Part shown: in pieces, positions 53,501-64,000 of the stretch | Layout of the letters: each line of letters begins with the position of its first letter | How positions within the stretch are numbered: position 1 is the first letter of the stretch | Assembly: GCA_021186555.1 (NCBI GenBank) | Contig: JAJKFL010000042.1 | Coordinates: forward strand, 29,015,521 to 29,079,520 | Direction of reading: 5' to 3' | DNA from: Reticulitermes speratus | Lineage: Eukaryota > Arthropoda > Insecta > Blattodea > Rhinotermitidae | DNA: 64,000 nucleotides | Program-made: the position numbers and the translations under genes | The notes under the pieces: generated by a model | The model's database searches: none | Seen by the model: only the letters and a program-made list of their open reading frames with translations | What the model was told of the DNA's origin: nothing

Positions 53501-54627
53501 CGACCTGTAGCGGGATATCTTCATACAAAATTTCACGGAAAATATGCGTGAGAAGTTCGATATAAAGAGGTTGGTGATATGTGTAACAGACTTAAAATAA
53601 CATGCTGCCTTATTCTGCAGTGTGGTGCTGCGTGGTCTCGTAGTTTGGTACCAACGTTTTGGAAAAAGCATATACCTTCATCTTGAGTGTTGAAACCGGA
53701 AATCTTCAGTTTTACTGGGCTTAACGCTTATACCTGAGACAGTATTGCAGCCGCACACTAACCTCTGCTCACCCTCGGTGGTGGTGTGCCCTGCTAGATG
53801 TCGTTGTATCCCGTTCTTTGTAATAATAGGAAAATGTGGCGATCCTAGAAGTTTTAGGGCTCAAGGTTGCGTGAGGCCTGAACTCGGGGAACATCGGGAG
53901 AGGCTCGTGGTCGAACGCCGTCGCACAGTTATCTTCCAGACGCACGTGTCACTGTCGGCAATTACAACACACACACTTTAATTTGTAAAGTAACCTTAAT
54001 TTTTATAATCACCACCACTTAATTAACACAATTATATTGACCCTATTTTATAAAACGGGGACAACCCACAAAATATCAATTTTACAGGAGAAGCAAGAAG
54101 ATGTAAAACGGAGGTTTTACATATGACAAATGCTTTAAGAGGTAGGATATCCCCGACCTATCTTGGTTATTCTTGAAGATGGAGTGGTCACCTTTTTTAC
54201 ATATCGTAGAGGACCATTAGTTGAATGATTTACTGACATAAACCAATTTAGCTCAAAGTAGCAGTTAGCCCTTTTTATAAAACAGGGGCGATATGTCTGT
54301 TGGCGCCTCGAGTTTCTGAAGTTTGTGTGTGAACATTATGTCCGTCGTTGCTGGTAGAATATAAACCTGAGAATGTATATAATAAGAATGACTCACGCCC
54401 GGCCCGGCTTTATTTTATGAAGAAACTTCATGATTTCGGAATACAGTGAAACCTATGTTGGCCACCTTTGGTTCCATTCAAAGCTACCCAACTTACACAG
54501 ATGGCCAACTTATAGAAACGGATTCAAAGTATTTCTTTGTTAATATGGTGCACATACATTAACTATATGAAACAGAAAAATCAATCTGTGTATTAAACAC
54601 ATTTTATAAGTTTCACATTATATTCAC
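50583..54627. other. Unassigned non-coding stretch
   Basis: AT-rich sequence with short frames only. No repeat, RNA gene or protein motif recognised. Confidence 0.5.
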
Positions 54628-54960
54628 CGTGCATTCTGTCTTATATAATAGCTTTTATTTTAACCAACATATGCACTACACCTTTGTCGTCATATATACC
54701 CCTACATATGTTTCGACTACTTATTAGTCATCATCAGGGGGGATCAAAGTATATAAACACAGACTACACATCCACTATAATAGTTGGTTCACATTCAATG
54801 TTAAAATAAGATGAACTATGTTCACTATAAAAGCATGTAGCATTTTTGCTTCAGTGGTTAAAATATATAAGTGCGTTTGTTTTTCTTTTTGGATTAAAAC
54901 GTTTAAAATTTATTTAAAATTATTGGCAGCTGGTCTTGTTTCCTTCTCAAATGGCTGGTG
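54628..54960 (-). repeat. Dispersed repeat carrying a hammerhead
   Basis: It aligns with 16585-16960. Starting with ATTCACCGTGCATTCTGTCT, it holds AACCAACATATGCAC, the ribozyme motif, an AT-rich body and GGTCTTGTTTCCTTC. No protein is encoded. It may be a Penelope-like terminal repeat or a retrozyme-like short element. Confidence 0.65.
54691..54760 (-). ncRNA. Hammerhead-type ribozyme motif
   Basis: On the minus strand: TATATA...CCCCC, CTGATGA, GACTA-loop-TAGTC (helix II), GAAA, CATATGTA, GGGG, TATATA. Helix I pairs CCCC/GGGG near the core and TATATA/TATATA beyond an internal loop. Helix III pairs ACA with TGT. The site is GTA, allowed by the NUH rule. Both main helices differ in sequence from the 43.2-kb copy yet still pair. 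Confidence 0.7.
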
Positions 54961-56239
54961 AATTTATCTGTGGCGTGTTGTGCCGTGTTCTGTAGGCTTC
55001 GCCTGATGGCTGATGTCTCGGCAGTTTAGGCAGGTTGGAGCTTGTTTGGTTCGAAGTTATATTGATCATCACAGGAATTGTCTTCCCCCATCATGCAAAT
55101 TTTAATGTTTCAGATGTCGTGAGAAGTGGCTGCCTTTGACAGGATCGATCTACGTTCGATAGATGATCAGTGCTCGATACTCGACGTGCCGTTTGGATTG
55201 TCATCCTGTTTTTCGCCCGTCTCATCTATTTTTAAACGGTGTACAGCTCTCCAAGATCAAATATCGTCTGCCCAAGTAATAATCATGAATTAAATGTCAG
55301 TGTTCTATGTAGGACATCATTTTCCTGATTGGTTTCCGAAAACTTACACATTCTTATATCCTGCAGTAGGGTGGGCCAACGTCTGCAATGAGCCGCCCGG
55401 ACATAGGGTCTGTAGTTCTTGGGCCACACGTGTTAGCTGTATCTTTAAAGTTAACTACAAAAAGAACCATTAGAGCCATTAGATTTGCGTTGAACTAGAG
55501 CTAGTTCTATTTTTATCCACTAATACCTCCTAGAAGGCATCAGTACAACCGGTGAGAAAATGGTTGCTAGCCCCGTAAATCCACGGCATTTGAAACACAA
55601 CCATAAACGAAGAATAACGTTTTATCACGGACTTTAAATATATCCACCAAAGCAGTAATAGCCGGCTGTTTAAATTATCAACTTCCAGACTGATATGACT
55701 GCTATATTCCCGTGTATGACGCGAGAGCTGCCGAGCCTATCATGTTTGCCGTAACCTTCCCAAGGCACCTGTGATATAGAACTGGCCTGTGTGCGCAAGC
55801 GTTTATGGGAAATCGACCCGCAGTGCTGCATTTGACCATCCCGATTAGCTCATTTTTCTCCCCTCCTTAACTCTCGAACAATCAGGTCCATAGCAAGGCC
55901 GTCCCACTGGCTGCAGAACCGACGCGATATTTTCAAAATTTCATTCATCAGCGATTCAAATGTGACGTCTCTGCGGACGATATAGTTAAATGTTTCTCAC
56001 AGTAAGAACCTGTTCAGTACGAGGCTACATGTGTGAGACGCCAATCTTTGCGACGCACCTTTGAGTGTCTCACGGCGGTGATGACTGTGAAAGTTACTGA
56101 CTTCTGTGCTGGACCCTTCGCGGTCTGGCAGAAATTCCCCGAAATTTACAAACTACGCATTGCCTAACTCTTCAGGTGAAATGGTGCCCCAAAGATAGAG
56201 GCAGCACGTTTTTCCAAAAGTCGGCAAATTTACCAGCCT
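54961..56239. other. Unassigned non-coding stretch
   Basis: No gene, repeat or RNA recognised. Confidence 0.5.
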
Positions 56240-56814
56240 ACACGACGTCACGTTCAAAAATGGTACAGATCAGCGCTTATGCAGACGATGTAGTAATAAT
56301 CTCTAGAAGCATGAAAGCATTAGAAGAAATGTTACAACAGTTACAATTGCAGCTAAAGAAGTAGGATTAATAATAAAGCAAGAAAAAATAACAAAATTCG
56401 TGACAGTAAATAAAAACACTTATAAACGAAACAATAAAATATCAGTAGGAGATTATTGCCTTGACAGAATAACTTCCCTTATTAGGCTCAGTAATAAATT
56501 ATAATAATACTATGACAGAGGAAATATCACAACGGATCAAGACAGGAAATAGAGTTTATTACACCCATAAAAGTTTAATGAAATCAAAATTAAATAATAA
56601 ACAAACTAAAAAGAAATTATGTACGGCATTGATTAGACCAATAGTAACTTATGGCTGTGAAACCTGGACATTATCAGTACGAGATGTAAACAAATTACTT
56701 GTATTTGAAAGACGTATTAAGAAGGACATATGGTCCAGTTCAAACTGAAGAAGGATGGAGAATAAGAAATAATGAATTGGAGAAATTAATGAGAGGATAA
56801 GATATAGTTAAATA

Positions 56815-57452
56815 CAGGATGTCCACAAAGTCTTCGAACAATTTAAAAAAGTTATTAAAATACAAATGAAGAGATAACTCTGTACAGTTTGTTGCAAAAT
56901 AAAGAAACATTATAAAAGTTTTTTTTCACATAATTTAGAAAACTTCCACATGGGCAACATTCGTCGCACGCAGCACATCAAGACTGTATTCAATTTCCAT
57001 CCACGTTCGTTCTAACTTCGCTTGATCAACGGTGGCAATGCATTAACTCAATCACGCACTCACTCCGTCCCTCGTTCCCTCCCCACTCACTCCCGCTCTC
57101 CCTCACTCAGTCCCTCCTCTCTCATTCCCTCGTCCCACTCACTCACTCACTCCCTCCCTCCCTCACTCCATCCCCACTCACTCCCACCGCACTCACTCGC
57201 TCCCTTCCTCCCTCACTCCCTACCACTCACTCTCTCAGTCACTCACTCACAGAACGAACGTGGATGGAAATTGAATACCGTCTTGATGTGCTTCGTGCGA
57301 CGAATGTTGCCCATGTGGAAGTTTTCTAAAGTATGTGGAAAAAACTTTTATAATGTTTCTTTATTATGCAACAAACTGCACAGAGTTATCTCTTCATTTG
57401 TATTTTTAATAACTTTTTTAAATTGTTTGGAGACTTGTTTGTGGACATCCTG
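56815..57452. mobile_element. Tc1/mariner-like MITE nested in the LINE
   Basis: The outer ends are CAGGATGTCCAC and GTGGACATCCTG, flanked by TA on both sides (56813-56814 and 57453-57454). Inverted repeats run for about 200 bp on each side, and the centre is a (TCAC/TCCC)-rich simple repeat. TA duplication points to a Tc1/mariner-type transposase supplied in trans. The Ser/His/Pro-rich frame in the centre is not a gene. Confidence 0.88.
57053..57252. repeat. (TCAC/TCCC)n simple repeat
   Basis: A pyrimidine-rich irregular simple repeat forms the loop of the MITE. Confidence 0.9.
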
Positions 57453-57736
57453 TACACAAATAGCACACAGGATAAAATGATGTGGACATCATAACAGGAT
57501 GGAAAAAACAAAAACAGTGAGGACGAATACGGAATGGAATCCTACAGGGATGAGGTGTAATGGACGTCCCAAAAATAGATGGAAAGATGAAGTGCTAAAC
57601 GATTTAAAAAATTAAAAGTGAAGAACTGGACACATCTCGTTAAAGACAGAAAAGCTTGGTATGAACTGGTGCAGAAGACCAAAACCCACAAAGGGTTGTG
57701 GTGACAGAAGAAAGAAAGAAGACACGACGTCGCGTT

Positions 57737-60129
57737 ATCCCAAAAGACAGTAATATCTTGCCTTCACTAGCCACATGTGTCGGAAGTGTGCGGGGATTGG
57801 CTGACGAAACAAAAGCGTAATTGACGAAATTACTGTGAGAACTTCTGCATTTATGTTTTTCTGATGCGATTGTTAGAATGACTGATGGAGCTGTAGGTCT
57901 AAAAAGCCAAACATTTACAGTAGTTGAGGAGGGAGTAACAAGAAAATGAAGAATGTCATAAGGAAACCTTTTTGAACCTAACTACTTCGATTGTTGAGGC
58001 GGAGGGACGATATGGGAGTATAATGGACTAAGCAGACAACTGGAATGGGGGAAACAAGAAACATAGAGAGAATTTTTAAGGAGAAATTTCGAATTGTAAC
58101 TACTTGCACTTTCAAGGCTGAGGACAATAACCACTTGACCGTCACGAGTAGGGTTCGCTAAATTGCATTAGGCCAGGTCGGATCCAGTGGCAGACTTTTG
58201 TGTGTACCAGTGTGAAACTTAATGACGACATTATGTGTTATGGAGAAAGTCGACTTAACGCATTAAGGCTGGTAAGTTTTGTTCTGAAGTGCCTGGTGCA
58301 CATCATTTCCTGGACGTTGACTTTCGTGGTTTTTCTTAGTATCTCCGGGCGACTGCCAAGATACACGTGCCTGAAATTAGTGCACGACGCATGTTTCCAC
58401 GTCGTTTTAATCCGTTTTTCGGTACTTCTCTTACATCGACGTTGTCGAGCTATTGACAGCATGATTAAATAAACCATTTTAAATAAGATACAAACAGTAC
58501 GAGGCTTTGTGGGACCAGTCTGCCAATCAATTGCTTTACTCGTAGTTGTTTTCAGGTGTTCTTTCACATATTACTGCCATCTCTTTTTCCTTCTCGCTTA
58601 TCCTTTCTTCAGATACTCCAATACACACACGCACAACGTTTCATTGACATAGAACCTTACGGTTAGCGTTAGCTGATCGTGATTGGCAAAGGTTGGAATT
58701 GTGTAGTGTGTAGGTTTATGCAAGTAGAGGCGACATTTTTGCGATTTATGCCATTTCGTTTCTTTGCACGGACAAATTACTTCGGAAGGTTGGTCGCGAA
58801 TTTGCTGTTTCCAGTAGTTCGTGGGTACGATAAAGTATCTCAGTTGACAGTGGCAGAAAACGTGGAGGCTGACCCGGCTGGAGAGTAGCCGTACTCCCGC
58901 CTTACATTACATTATATTCTCTACACATTATAAGTTTTCTGTTGAGTGAAATTTTCGGTGATTTTAGTATTGGAACATGGATTGGCATGTAGGAAAATAA
59001 TACTAAAAAGAATTTGGTCTTACAAAAGTAGGTCCTAAATTGTGAAATTAGCAGTGCAATTGTGGATGGTCCCTTAAGGCAAGACTTTATTTGTATGTTG
59101 ATAATATTTCGGTTTACATAAGAACGGGGAATCTCGTGAGGATAAGTAGCTTTTATAAGTAGCGAGTCACGTAATTGTTGCATCAAAAACATGATACAAA
59201 AAATCTGATAGACTAAGTCCTTTGAAAATATGACGAAGTTTAAGTATTTGTGTAGTGGAGCACGGTGGCTACATATCCACCATCGCCACTAACATAAAGA
59301 GTTTCGCTGTCGCCAATACACAACACTATGTGGATTTATTTATGTATATTATGATCTAAGTACACTACAATCACTGTTCATCAACACAAAATAAGATACC
59401 TGACCTGTAAAATTAAATGAAATAAAAACAAAAATGAATAATACGGAACTGTTGAGAAAATGTAACCATAAAATATGGATCAACAATTTGTTTGGGGATG
59501 AAAACCTCGATCACCGCCCATTTCCGCGAAAGTTTTACTTTTTACGGCTATAAATTTTGGAATATAATTTGGAAATAAAGAAAAATATGAAACACACAAA
59601 GGGAATATTCTTTCTAAATTGGTACTAAATGAACCTAACAACGCCTACCTTGAATTATAATTATGATAGTTATTGGAAACAGAAACTTTGCCACCCCATC
59701 GTGTCACACCTTAGGGTTTACTCTCATTATAAGACACATCTAAGTCTCGGTGGTTCTCAAGAGAATGCCCCCTCTGACTACCGTTTTCCAAAACCCACAC
59801 GCATTCATATCTGAAGTCAGCGATTTCTTTGTCACTTAGCAACAGTTTCCAGCAATTTTAACAAATCTACTGTCGCTAGGTGAAGGATAGGTGATCCAGC
59901 CTTCCCATTTGTCCAACTGAGGAAATGATCTCAGCAGTTCATGACTGTCTGAAATGTGAAAGCATTCCTTTAAGGACAAATTAATTTCCAGTGCAGGAAC
60001 AAATGCCTATAACAACATACGAATTTCTTTGAAAGTTATACGGGGCACTACATTTGGGCATATCAGCAAGACGTGAAAAGTACCTTCACGTGGACATTAA
60101 ATCATTTTACTTTCTGGTACACTTACTAA
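57737..60129. other. Unassigned non-coding stretch
   Basis: Short frames only; nothing recognised. Confidence 0.5.
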
Positions 60130-60612
60130 CAATTGGCGAAATATAAAACTGCAACTTCTTCGTGTGAGCTATTTAGCGATGACAGTACTGCTCTGGGCGT
60201 ATTCTTTGTATGGAGTGAAATTTCGCCTGTCTTCGTAATGGACGAATATAGATTGAAGGTGTTTCAGAATAGGGTGCTGATGGGAATATTTGGCCCTAAG
60301 AGAAAAAGGACCGTAACAAGACGATAGAGGAGTCTTCATGAGCAGGAACTTCGTAATTCATATTCATAAACTGTCATTAAGAGCTGACAAATTGAGAAAA
60401 TTTAGCAGGCAGGGAAGAATGAATTATAAATATAAAGCTGTACTGAGAAACCCTAAAATAAAAAGAACAGCTGGGCAGCCTAGACATACCTAGTAGATGG
60501 AAAAGTGTTACAATTCGGGGATGTGGATTGGATTTATTTGGCTCAGGTTTGGGACCACTGGCGTTCTTATGTGAACACGATAGTGCACCTTTGGATTTCA
60601 TAAAAGGAGAGT
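60130..60612 (+). pseudogene. Non-LTR retrotransposon C-terminal tail fragment
   Basis: The order YRLKVFQNRVLMGIFGPKRK, RSLHEQELRNSYS, then (in another register) DVDWIYLAQVWDHWRSYVN matches the conserved tail seen after the RT in many insect LINE polyproteins. Several stops and shifts lie between the pieces. Confidence 0.8.
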
Positions 60613-61527
60613 CATTGTCGACAAGCAGAGCAACTATTTGTTGTTTCTCATATACACTGCTCCATGAAGTTGGTTTATGCTAAGGACGACATTAACATTA
60701 AAGTACACGAAGCAAAAGTGTGCTTGAAACTCCTAAGAATATAAGTGTGTAGATCCACCGTTGTACTCGGTGCATTCTTGGTCTCCTTATGTAAGACTTC
60801 TGGAAGAACAGAGGTTGAAGGTACTTCTGAGAAGATTGTGGCTTCCACAAGGTAAAATAAGTTGCACTGGAGAAAATTACATCATGACCAACGTCATAAT
60901 TTGTGTAAACCGTTTAGTATTGTCAAGATGTGTAAAAGCAAATATAGGTTGTTTTATTTTATTTTTCGATTGTTGCTGTTGTGGTATCGTGCAGTGGATT
61001 CCATAGAAAAAAACGTGGCCTAACACGATAGTCCACTGCTGACCAGTTCGGTGGTTCCTTGGGTTCGTGACTAAATGCTGGGTAGCGTAGCCTAATATTA
61101 GGCCGTGGGTAAGATTATGGGTAGCAATTTAGGGAAGGGAACAGTGGGTGCGTTTTCTCCGAAAAAGTAAGATTTGATTTTGATTCATATATAGTTTTAC
61201 CAGATTATGTCCCATTCCATTCTTTCAAACTGGCGGCTAATGTTAGATCTTTTGCTGCACCTAAACTCATGTTCGCAAATAGTTATTCTAATCGCGCTAA
61301 TCTGGCCTCCATTTTTGCTCGAAGTAAGTAATTAATGCCTAGCGTTGCGCTTTTGACTCACGGCTAGTCTGTCTGCTGTCTCACACTACTGTCCTATTCC
61401 AACCACTAAATAACGCTCCTACTAAGGTACATTATATCTACTTGACCGATAAGCGCCGGCCCGACGCTTTAGTGAGTTTTTATTACACTCCCTGAAGGTT
61501 GATTTCAGGCTTCCACCGCGATGATGA
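60613..61527. other. Unassigned non-coding stretch
   Basis: Nothing recognised. Confidence 0.5.
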
Positions 61528-61652
61528 TGAGATCTGCAGTCTTCTGGGATATTATGCAGCGTCGAGTGATAATCGTTTACCTACGTTTCGGGACCGAAAC
61601 GTTGTCCCGACACGTCGGTAAAGGATTACCACTCCACGATGCGTAATATTCC
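61528..61652. repeat. Relic of the MITE family hit by the Polinton
   Basis: Imperfect inverted repeat. TGAGATCTGC, GGGATATTATGCAGCGTCG and CTACGTTTCGGGACC on the left match the inverse of GTTGTCCCGACACGTCGGTA and ACGATGCGTAATATTCC on the right. The blocks correspond to those at 17651-17729 and 33338-33416. Confidence 0.65.
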
Positions 61653-62639
61653 TTAAGGTTATTATGACTGCGATCGTTTGTCTAGCTCACGTCGTCGACT
61701 GTTAAAGCTGTCCGACACGCGGCGTACGACGCAAGGCTGGCGGAGCGTCGGGCGGAGTGTTGGGACGGCGCTCAGCGGTCAAGCAGAAAAAAAAAACACT
61801 ATGCTAGTTAAACTTACTGCAGTACAACAGTGTCAGAATGTTTTAAAGTTAACTGTCATAGTAAAATAAAACTAACTACGTCAATTAATTGTTTTGTTAG
61901 TTTGAAATCTGGGCGGAAAAATACTGTTTCACGTCGTAATCTTGTAGAACATACGTCGGCGTTTCATAGATGCGATTAAGTAAAGAGAATCGCTTAGTAA
62001 ATGTTGGCATAAGTGGAAGGTGGAGGCTGTGTGTCATGTGAGAAAGTAACAATATGATGTTTTGTTACAGAATAGACGTTTATTCTCATTTACGTAACAA
62101 TTTTTCAAATCGTGTAGTAAGTTTTATGTGCGAATAAAAACAGGATAGCAAATAGAACTGTGCATGTTACAACTTCTGATTGTCATATTTCTGATTAGCG
62201 CGTTTGATTTAGCCAGGAAAATCAGACTGTTTTGTACATAGTATTGCAAAAATATGAACATTTGGCTTGCTGTTTTAGCTACTTTTGTAAGGCCCGTACC
62301 GAGAAATGATGTAGGGGACGTGTACGTAACTCACCACACGTTCTTGACATTGAGTGTAGATGTAAAAGTGTGATGCGTCGGTCACCCCCACCGTAGGGCA
62401 TAGGAGCATGGCATTATTGGGGTTGAACCCGGGTGGGCTGGAGAGACGAGCAATCAGAACACTTTACGGGAAATCGACCCATTTCTGTGGGTTAAGTTCG
62501 AGGGGCGGTACGACAGTAATTCCTTCTATTTTTTCTCAGAAACTAATTACAGTTACAATGAAATTTACATATATCATGGGTTCATCCTTTAGGAAGTACA
62601 GATTATTGTTCTACAAATTCTCGTTCATTATAACACACT
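61653..62639. other. Unassigned non-coding stretch
   Basis: Nothing recognised. Confidence 0.5.
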
Positions 62640-63700
62640 TTTTCCACCTTTGCTTGAGGCGCTGTATGCCGGTCGCTTAAAACTCTTTCGGAGCTCTTCA
62701 AGCACGCTGATTTTGAGCTCGTCGTCGTCGTCCGCAAAACGGCGTCCTCGGAGTGCATCCTTCAGGGGGTCAAAAAGATGGAAGTCGTAGGGCCCTCATT
62801 CGAGAGTGTAGGGAGGATGAGGGATAACAGTCCACCCCATTGTTGCAATTGCCTCCCTTGTGCGCAGACTGGTGTGCGGTGTGGCGTTGCCATGCAGGAG
62901 GAGGACGTAATTCGTTTTCCTGTTCGGCCGAACCCTTCGAATTCGTTATATTAACGTCTTTAGTGTCTGCACATATCGCGTTGAACTGACTGTGGCACAC
63001 CTCTCGAAGAATTCCACCAACAAGATTTCTTCATTCCCCCCAGAAGACGCTAGCCATGACTTTACTCCCAGACGTTAGCACCTTGAATTTTTTTCTTGCG
63101 TGGCGACGACTGATAATACCAATCCGTTGCTTTTCTTTTCGCCAGTGGGAAGTAATGATAATCCCCAATTTCATCACCGGTAATTTTTCTTTACAGTCAT
63201 CTCAGTTTTTGTCACTACGCTGGAGGAGTTCTGGACAGTTGCTCTTTTCGGGCTGTTTTGTGTTCGACTTTGAGCATTTTCGGCACCAACATTGCGCACG
63301 GTTTTCTTTAGACAAGCTGTCTCATGGTGACCATAAGTGCCGGTTTTCCAGTTGCGGCGCACAATTCACTTGTGATGCGGTGGGCATCCCACGTCAGCAC
63401 ATTAACCTTTTCTTTGGTCTCCACCGTGGCTGGTCGGCCATTCCATGGGCTGTCACCGATATCCTTTCCACCGTTCTTAGAACGACGGAACCCGCGTCTG
63501 ACTGAGCTAACATTTGTGGCACCCTCACCACACACGCTTCTGAGACGTCTGTGAATCTCTGTCGGACTATAGCCTTTCGCAGTAAGAATTTAGTCATTAC
63601 TCTTTGACTAGTACGTAGCCCACACCATCGGCCATTGTGCACTGCCACTGTGTTGAACGGACGTGACTGGAGCACCGATGATCCTGCTGGAGCTGGTCAT
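62640..63700 (-). pseudogene. Dead mariner-family transposase
   Basis: On the minus strand, pieces in several frames spell a mariner transposase. The N-terminal helix-turn-helix region is RRLRSVCGEGATNVSSVRRG (near 63535). Then come RPATVETKEKVNVL, ITSELCAATG, the TGDEI motif with the first catalytic Asp (63165-63190), LLLHGNATPHTS (62880-62910) and HPPYTLE...FHLF with LKDALRGRRFADDDEL (62720-62830). The second catalytic Asp (HDNARPH in active members) is Gly here, and a TGA follows HPPYTLE at the third. Frameshifts are frequent, so it is an old fossil. Confidence 0.88.
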
Positions 63701-64000
63701 TGTCCCTGTCCGGTGGGTAAGACAAGAAACTCTACCGGCGCCACATTAAAAAAAAAGTATGAGGGATTGCTTTCGTGCTGATCTTTTTATGCATCTTGTT
63801 TAATGTATTGTTTGCGAAGTTTCGTTTTTTGTTTATCGATTTTTTCTTAACTTTTGCAACAGAAATGGGGAAACATAAAAGTGAAATTTGTTGAATATAC
63901 ACTATATCGTGTTGCGTGTGTAGTTATAGTTTTGCCACATTTTGATACGTTAAGCACCCCTTTTGTGTGAGAAAAGCACTTGATTGGCGAAGGGACGTGG
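63701..64000. other. Flank of the mariner fossil, unassigned
   Basis: No clear terminal repeat of the mariner was found, and nothing else is recognised. Confidence 0.45.

Larger units (their letters stand above)
56255..57715 (+). pseudogene. RTE RT C-terminal fragment, frameshifted and interrupted
   Basis: The protein segments lie at 56255-56364 (AYADDVVIISRSMK), 56512-56814 (GCETWTLSVRDV, FERRIKKDIW) and 57453-57715 (WCGHHNRMEK, GRPKNRWKDE). Stops and shifts separate them. Confidence 0.8.
56255..57721 (+). mobile_element. 5'-truncated RTE LINE with target duplication
   Basis: The element lies between 15-bp flanks ACACGACGTCACGTT (56240-56254) and ACACGACGTCGCGTT (57722-57736), one mismatch. 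It starts inside the RT at AYADD, runs through thumb and tail regions (IRPIVTYGCETWTLS, GRPKNRWKDEVL, DRKAWYELVQKTK) and ends in a GAAA-type simple tail. A MITE at 56815-57452 splits it. The truncated 5' end and duplicated target are normal LINE insertion products. Confidence 0.88.

Noticed and set aside
57022-57480. 152-codon Ser/His/Pro-rich frame
   Set aside because: It is a translation of the (TCAC/TCCC)n loop of a MITE.

Overview
The window looks like a gene-poor, repeat-rich piece of an arthropod (most likely insect) nuclear genome. I find no convincing host protein-coding gene. The sequence is AT-rich and holds tRNA-derived SINEs, RTE-type LINE fragments, hAT and mariner relics, MITEs, microsatellites and long G or C runs. 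Several SINE bodies look like ones I associate with polyneopteran insects, but that is a recollection and not proof.

The centrepiece is a full-length Maverick/Polinton virus-like transposon at 17773-33337 (15,565 bp). It has about 960-bp terminal inverted repeats (TIRs) that start AGTAGTATTGG, and a perfect 6-bp target-site duplication GACCGA on each side. On the minus strand, from the centre towards the left end, lie the packaging ATPase, a small basic protein with a hydrophobic tail, an unknown basic protein, a retroviral-type integrase with a chromodomain, the minor capsid (penton) protein, a small glycine-rich basic protein, the major capsid protein, an adenovirus-type cysteine protease, and two uncharacterised proteins (B and A). 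Neighbouring genes overlap by 1-44 bases or sit a few bases apart. The protein-primed family B DNA polymerase (25906-29756) is also on the minus strand but is split over four reading frames by three single-base indels. Two plus-strand units (A' and D) fill the right end. A' is a paralogue of A, so the element carries the same uncharacterised gene at both ends in inward-pointing orientation, each with a splice acceptor just before the ATG. The genes for capsid building, DNA packaging and integration are intact, while the replication gene is broken or mis-assembled.

The Polinton tips carry a dense cluster of textbook transcription-factor motifs (CRE, forkhead, YY1-like, E-box, and a perfect IR1 ecdysone-receptor-type palindrome) in both TIRs. 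Further in are GCGGTA-type repeats and a tRNA-like hairpin with a Pol III B box. Three non-coding junctions inside the element contain tandem duplications of about 77, 137 and 150 bp. The element sits inside an older inverted-repeat MITE, of which a relic copy lies at 61.5 kb.

Elsewhere, at least eight dispersed sequences have the layout of a hammerhead ribozyme (CTGANGA - hairpin - GAAAC - short loop - GTC/GTA). In the two best (43.2 and 54.7 kb, minus strand) helices I and II are paired although their sequences differ, which is covariation-type support. Two more cap the arms of a 1.7-kb foldback element at 12.2-13.9 kb. Other elements are a decayed hAT (40.1-43.1 kb), an RTE LINE with endonuclease and RT regions (45.6-48.2 kb), a 5'-truncated RTE tail with a 15-bp target duplication and a nested TA-flanked MITE (56.2-57.7 kb), another LINE C-terminal tail (60.1-60.6 kb) and a dead mariner (62.6-63.7 kb). 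The remaining stretches hold nothing I can name.
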